Of a DNA stretch of 64,000 bases, positions 60,937 through 64,000 are shown one piece after another. The stretch lies in assembly GCF_039543645.1 (NCBI RefSeq), contig NZ_BAABKD010000011.1:186001-250000 (forward strand), written 5' to 3'. The notes beneath the pieces are model-generated. The model made no database searches. It was not told where the DNA came from and saw only the letters and a program-made list of their open reading frames with translations. Position numbers and translations under genes: made by a program. Source of the DNA: Paenalcaligenes hermetiae (GTDB lineage Bacteria > Pseudomonadota > Gammaproteobacteria > Burkholderiales > Burkholderiaceae_B). The first letter of the stretch is position 1. The number at the start of each line of letters is the position of its first letter.

Positions 60937-62319
60937 TTACAGTCGCCCTAAGTGCGTTAGCACTGGCCCCACCGCAAAAAATGAGCCAAACACTAAAATT
61001 CTATCATTTAGCTGTGCGATCTCTTGTGCTTTTACAAACGCTTGCACCATATCAGTACAACTTTGGATTTGTACTGTGCTCTTATCCACCCTAGGCTGCG
61101 AGCTACGCACACCAGGACTTAGGGCTGTAGACCCTGTATTATCGTCTATATCCGGCGCTTGCACGACTTGGTTAACCAATTCTGACAATTCCTCTGCCAT
61201 CAAGGCTCGAGGGCCGCTTAAACTAGCACACAACCAAATATCGACCCAGGGTGCTAAACGCTGAATCACGGCCTTGGCATCTTTATCTTTGAGCATCCCC
61301 ACCACAGCAATTGTTTTTGCATGCGGTTGATAAGGCATCTGCTGTAAGTTTTGTGCCAAAGCCCCTGCTGCATGCGGATTATGTGCAACATCCAATATCA
61401 CGGTAGGCTGCCCCGGTAAAATCTGCATACGTCCAGGCACAGCCGCACGCAACAGCCCCTCGCGTACTGCGCTTGCCGGTATCACTAATTGCATACGCAA
61501 TGCCTCTAATGCTGCTAAAACAGCCGAAGCATTCAAAAGCTGGTTGACCCCACGCAATGCAGGATACGCCAAAGCGGGACGACGTTGCTCACGCCCGGCA
61601 AATGCCCACTGCTGCGCATCGCCTGAATAGTTAAAATCCACGCCAAACTGCCATAAATCAGCCCCTACTTGGCGAGCATAGCGAGCAATCGATGCCGGTG
61701 GCATCGGATCAGCACAAATGGCTGGTTTATCAGCACGAAATATATGAGCTTTTTCCCAACCAATTTGCTCTCGGTCATCGCCCAAATACTCCACATGATC
61801 AATATCCACACTTGTAATAATGCTGCAATCCGCATCTACCACATTGACGGCATCTAAACGCCCACCTAGGCCGACCTCTAGCAACATCACATCGACGTTT
61901 GCGTCCATAAAAGCAGTTAATGCGGCAAGCGTAGAAAACTCAAAGTAGCTCAGGGAAATAGCACCTCGTGCTTGCTCTATGCGCGCAAATTGGGTGGTAA
62001 TCACTGCGTCTTCAACAGGAGCACCATTAATACGTATACGCTCGTTATAATGCACTAAGTGTGGTGATGTGTACGTCCCCACTCGATACCCAGCCGCTAA
62101 TAAAATTGCCTCTAGCATCGCACATGTTGAGCCTTTGCCATTGGTCCCACCCACCACAATTTTTAATGCCTTACTCTGCGCAACACCTAAGCTCTGTGCT
62201 ACCTTGCCGACTCGCTCTAGCCCCATATCAATGACCTGCGGGTGTAAGCGTTCCAGATGAGCTAACCATTGGGATAAGGGACTATATTGATCTAAGGTTG
62301 TGGTGTTCATAACTGTCAT
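60937..62319 (-). CDS. folC: Bifunctional dihydrofolate/folylpolyglutamate synthase
   Basis: A Mur-ligase-fold enzyme that adds glutamate to dihydropteroate and to folates. P-loop VVGGTNGKGSTCAMLEAILLAAG, PHLVHYNERIRING, and the substrate loop VGLGGRLDAVNVVDADCSIITSVDIDH. A nonconserved Ser/Thr-rich insertion occurs near residues 410-450. Two candidate starts, 62319 and 62310, each lack a good ribosome binding site; the ORF upstream of them overlaps lpdA and is rejected. The first ATG is given. It lies right after the lpdA terminator. Confidence 0.88.
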   Translation of the reverse strand: MTVMNTTTLDQYSPLSQWLAHLERLHPQVIDMGLERVGKVAQSLGVAQSKALKIVVGGTNGKGSTCAMLEAILLAAGYRVGTYTSPHLVHYNERIRINGAPVEDAVITTQFARIEQARGAISLSYFEFSTLAALTAFMDANVDVMLLEVGLGGRLDAVNVVDADCSIITSVDIDHVEYLGDDREQIGWEKAHIFRADKPAICADPMPPASIARYARQVGADLWQFGVDFNYSGDAQQWAFAGREQRRPALAYPALRGVNQLLNASAVLAALEALRMQLVIPASAVREGLLRAAVPGRMQILPGQPTVILDVAHNPHAAGALAQNLQQMPYQPHAKTIAVVGMLKDKDAKAVIQRLAPWVDIWLCASLSGPRALMAEELSELVNQVVQAPDIDDNTGSTALSPGVRSSQPRVDKSTVQIQSCTDMVQAFVKAQEIAQLNDRILVFGSFFAVGPVLTHLGRL

Positions 62320-62321
62320 AA

Positions 62322-62361
62322 AAAGTAAAAGCGGTAGGCGCCCATCATAGCACCTACCGCT
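62322..62361 (-). terminator. Terminator of lpdA, next to the folC start
   Basis: AGCGGTAGG (62330-62338) pairs with CCTACCGCT (62353-62361); on the minus strand it is followed by TTTTACTTTTT. The folC ATG at 62319 begins right after the T-tract. Confidence 0.85.
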
Positions 62362-62383
62362 CAAAAAATAACCGATAAATGCG

Positions 62384-64000
62384 TTATTTACGGCGCGCAG
62401 GAGGAATATCCGTACAAGCACCTAACGAAGCAGCCGCTGCCATGCCAACTGACTCCCCTAAAGTGGGATGAGGATGGATAGTTTTGGCAATATCCACTTG
62501 ATCAGCACCCATCTCAATCGCTAAGACGATCTCGCTAATCAAATCACCAGCACCCACCCCTACGATACCTCCACCGAGAATACGCTTGGTTTCTGCATCG
62601 AATAAAAGCTTAGTAAAGCCCTCATCACGATTGTTCGCAATGGCCCGCCCTGAAGCCTGCCAAGGAAACAATCCTTTTTCGATTGCTATACCCTGCGCTT
62701 TGGCTTGCTCTTCGGTAAGCCCCACCCAAGCTACCTCTGGATCGGTGTAGGCAACGGAAGGAATCACACGTGCATCAAAGAATGATTTTTGCCCTGCGAT
62801 TACCTCTGCCGCCACATGACCCTCGTGGACGGCTTTATGCGCTAGCATAGGTTGCCCCACAATATCACCAATGGCATAAATATGCGGTACATTGGTACGC
62901 ATTTGATTATCAACAGCAATAAAACCGCGCTCATCCACACGTACACCGGCATTTTCAGCGCCGATTTTCTTGCCATTGGGGCTCCGTCCTACCGCCTGCA
63001 ACACAAGGTCATAGCGCTGGGGTTCATCCGGAGCGCCTTCGCCCTCAAAACGCACCCAAATGCCATCATCCTTGGCCTCAGCAGAGATAGTTTTAGTATT
63101 GAGCATAATCTGATCAAAACGATGTTTGTTTTGATTTTGCCATACACGAACTAAATCCCGATCGGCGCCTTGCATCAGACCAGACTGCATTTCCACAACG
63201 TCTAAACGTGCACCCAGCCCCGAATAAACCGTACCCATTTCGAGGCCAATAATACCGCCCCCGATAATAAGCATTTTTTCTGGAATGGATTGCAGCTGCA
63301 AAGCCCCTGTAGAGTCGACAACGCGAGGGTCGTCTGGAAGAAAAGGCAGTTTCACAGACTCGCTGCCTGCCGCAATAATGGCAGATTTAAACCCAAGTGT
63401 CAGTGTTCCTGCTACATTTTCCACTTGAAGCTGATGTGGTCCAATAAAGCGCCCCGTTCCAGTGATGACTTCTACCTTGCGCGCTTTAGCCATGCCGGCC
63501 AAGCCTTTGGTTAGTTTTGCAATCACACCGTCTTTGTAGCCGCGCAGGCGCTCTAGATCAATACTCGCTTCGCCAAACTGAATGCCCTGCTCAGACAACG
63601 TTTGGGCAGCCTCATACACACCTATGGTATGTAATAGGGCTTTAGAAGGGATGCAGCCTACGTTTAAACACACGCCGCCTAGGGTCAAATAGCGTTCAAC
63701 CAGAGCTACCTTTAGCCCTAAGTCTGCGGCACGAAAAGCCGCCGAATACCCACCGGGCCCTGATCCCAAGACCACCACATCAAACTGCTGCTCCGATTCA
63801 GTCGACACGGGCGCTGCAGCGACTGGCTTAGGTGCTGCAGCAGCAGGTGACGCCGTCTCAATGCGCACAATAGCAGAGCCCTCAGAGACTTGATCTCCTA
63901 CTTGAACCAATACCTCTTTTACCACCCCCGCATGACTGGCGGGGATTTCCATCGAGGCTTTATCGGACTCCACCGTAATCAAACTTTGCTCAAGCTCAAT
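62384..64000 (-). CDS. lpdA: Dihydrolipoyl dehydrogenase with N-terminal lipoyl domain (5' partial)
   Basis: The E3 component of pyruvate dehydrogenase; the reading frame continues past the right edge, so at least 538 residues and no start. The visible N-terminus is part of a lipoyl domain with the modified Lys in ITVESDKASMEIP, followed by an Ala/Pro linker. The FAD motif is GSGPGGYSAAF, the redox pair GGVCLNVGCIPSKALLH, the NAD motif IGGGIIGLEMGTVYSGLG, and the catalytic His-Glu in IHPHPTLGES. Lipoylated E3 is typical of betaproteobacteria. aceE and aceF are expected upstream, beyond the window. Confidence 0.94.
   Translation of the reverse strand: MELEQSLITVESDKASMEIPASHAGVVKEVLVQVGDQVSEGSAIVRIETASPAAAAPKPVAAAPVSTESEQQFDVVVLGSGPGGYSAAFRAADLGLKVALVERYLTLGGVCLNVGCIPSKALLHTIGVYEAAQTLSEQGIQFGEASIDLERLRGYKDGVIAKLTKGLAGMAKARKVEVITGTGRFIGPHQLQVENVAGTLTLGFKSAIIAAGSESVKLPFLPDDPRVVDSTGALQLQSIPEKMLIIGGGIIGLEMGTVYSGLGARLDVVEMQSGLMQGADRDLVRVWQNQNKHRFDQIMLNTKTISAEAKDDGIWVRFEGEGAPDEPQRYDLVLQAVGRSPNGKKIGAENAGVRVDERGFIAVDNQMRTNVPHIYAIGDIVGQPMLAHKAVHEGHVAAEVIAGQKSFFDARVIPSVAYTDPEVAWVGLTEEQAKAQGIAIEKGLFPWQASGRAIANNRDEGFTKLLFDAETKRILGGGIVGVGAGDLISEIVLAIEMGADQVDIAKTIHPHPTLGESVGMAAAASLGACTDIPPARRK

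Overview
The window is ordinary chromosome of a betaproteobacterium, most likely an Alcaligenaceae-type member of the Burkholderiales (relatives of Bordetella, Alcaligenes, Paenalcaligenes). The evidence is the long block rpsB-tsf-pyrH-frr-uppS-cdsA-dxr-rseP-bamA-skp-lpxD-fabZ-lpxA-lpxB-rnhB-trmH family, the ratA/ratB-smpB pair, ppsA divergent from ppsR, and mltG-tmk-holB-tatD, all with Burkholderiales-like proteins. Base composition is moderate and even. I see no prophage, insertion sequence, CRISPR array, rRNA or tRNA. Genus assignment is inference.

Layout. 1-6.5 kb: dps, an orphan branched-chain amino acid binding protein, a DUF3298-type lipoprotein, a glutathione transferase, an ArsC-family protein, and a cytochrome b561-YceI-YceI operon divergent from a LysR regulator. 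6.5-8.9 kb: a KfrA-like coiled-coil DNA-binding gene divergent from a solitary tyrosine recombinase, with two strong inverted repeats between them. 8.9-16.7 kb: cytochrome c, universal stress protein, fumC, an epd-SDR-hydroxyacid dehydrogenase operon, and an S9 peptidase-GST pair. 16.7-26.5 kb: livFGMH, proC-vut, and ugpBAEC. 26.5-30.8 kb: mltG-tmk-holB-tatD-ankyrin operon. 30.8-38.7 kb: ygfZ, ratAB/smpB, a type II NADH dehydrogenase, ppsA/ppsR, and an rRNA methyltransferase. 37.9-53.1 kb: the translation/envelope supercluster, all on the minus strand, making ribosomal protein S2, EF-Ts, UMP kinase, ribosome recycling factor, undecaprenyl-PP, CDP-diacylglycerol, DXP reductoisomerase, the site-2 protease, outer-membrane assembly proteins and lipid A. 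53.4-58 kb: map-glnD-marC-dsbB. 58-64 kb: purF-cvpA-SPOR, folC and the 3' part of lpdA, running off the right edge.

Many genes overlap by ATGA or TAATG junctions (livGM, livHM, tmk-holB, tatD-ankyrin, lpxAB, rnhB-trmH family, S9-GST), so translation coupling is common. Several start codons were moved downstream of the longest ORF because of Shine-Dalgarno spacing, and livF, cvpA, tsf and ndh use GTG.

The observations I rate highest are: PurF carries Ser instead of Cys at residue 2, the expected glutaminase nucleophile; the KfrA-like/tyrosine recombinase pair has a 12-6-12 inverted repeat between the genes that looks like a recombination site or operator; and Epd sits in an operon with a D-2-hydroxyacid dehydrogenase, which could be a non-PdxB branch to pyridoxal phosphate. 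No large undescribed system is evident.
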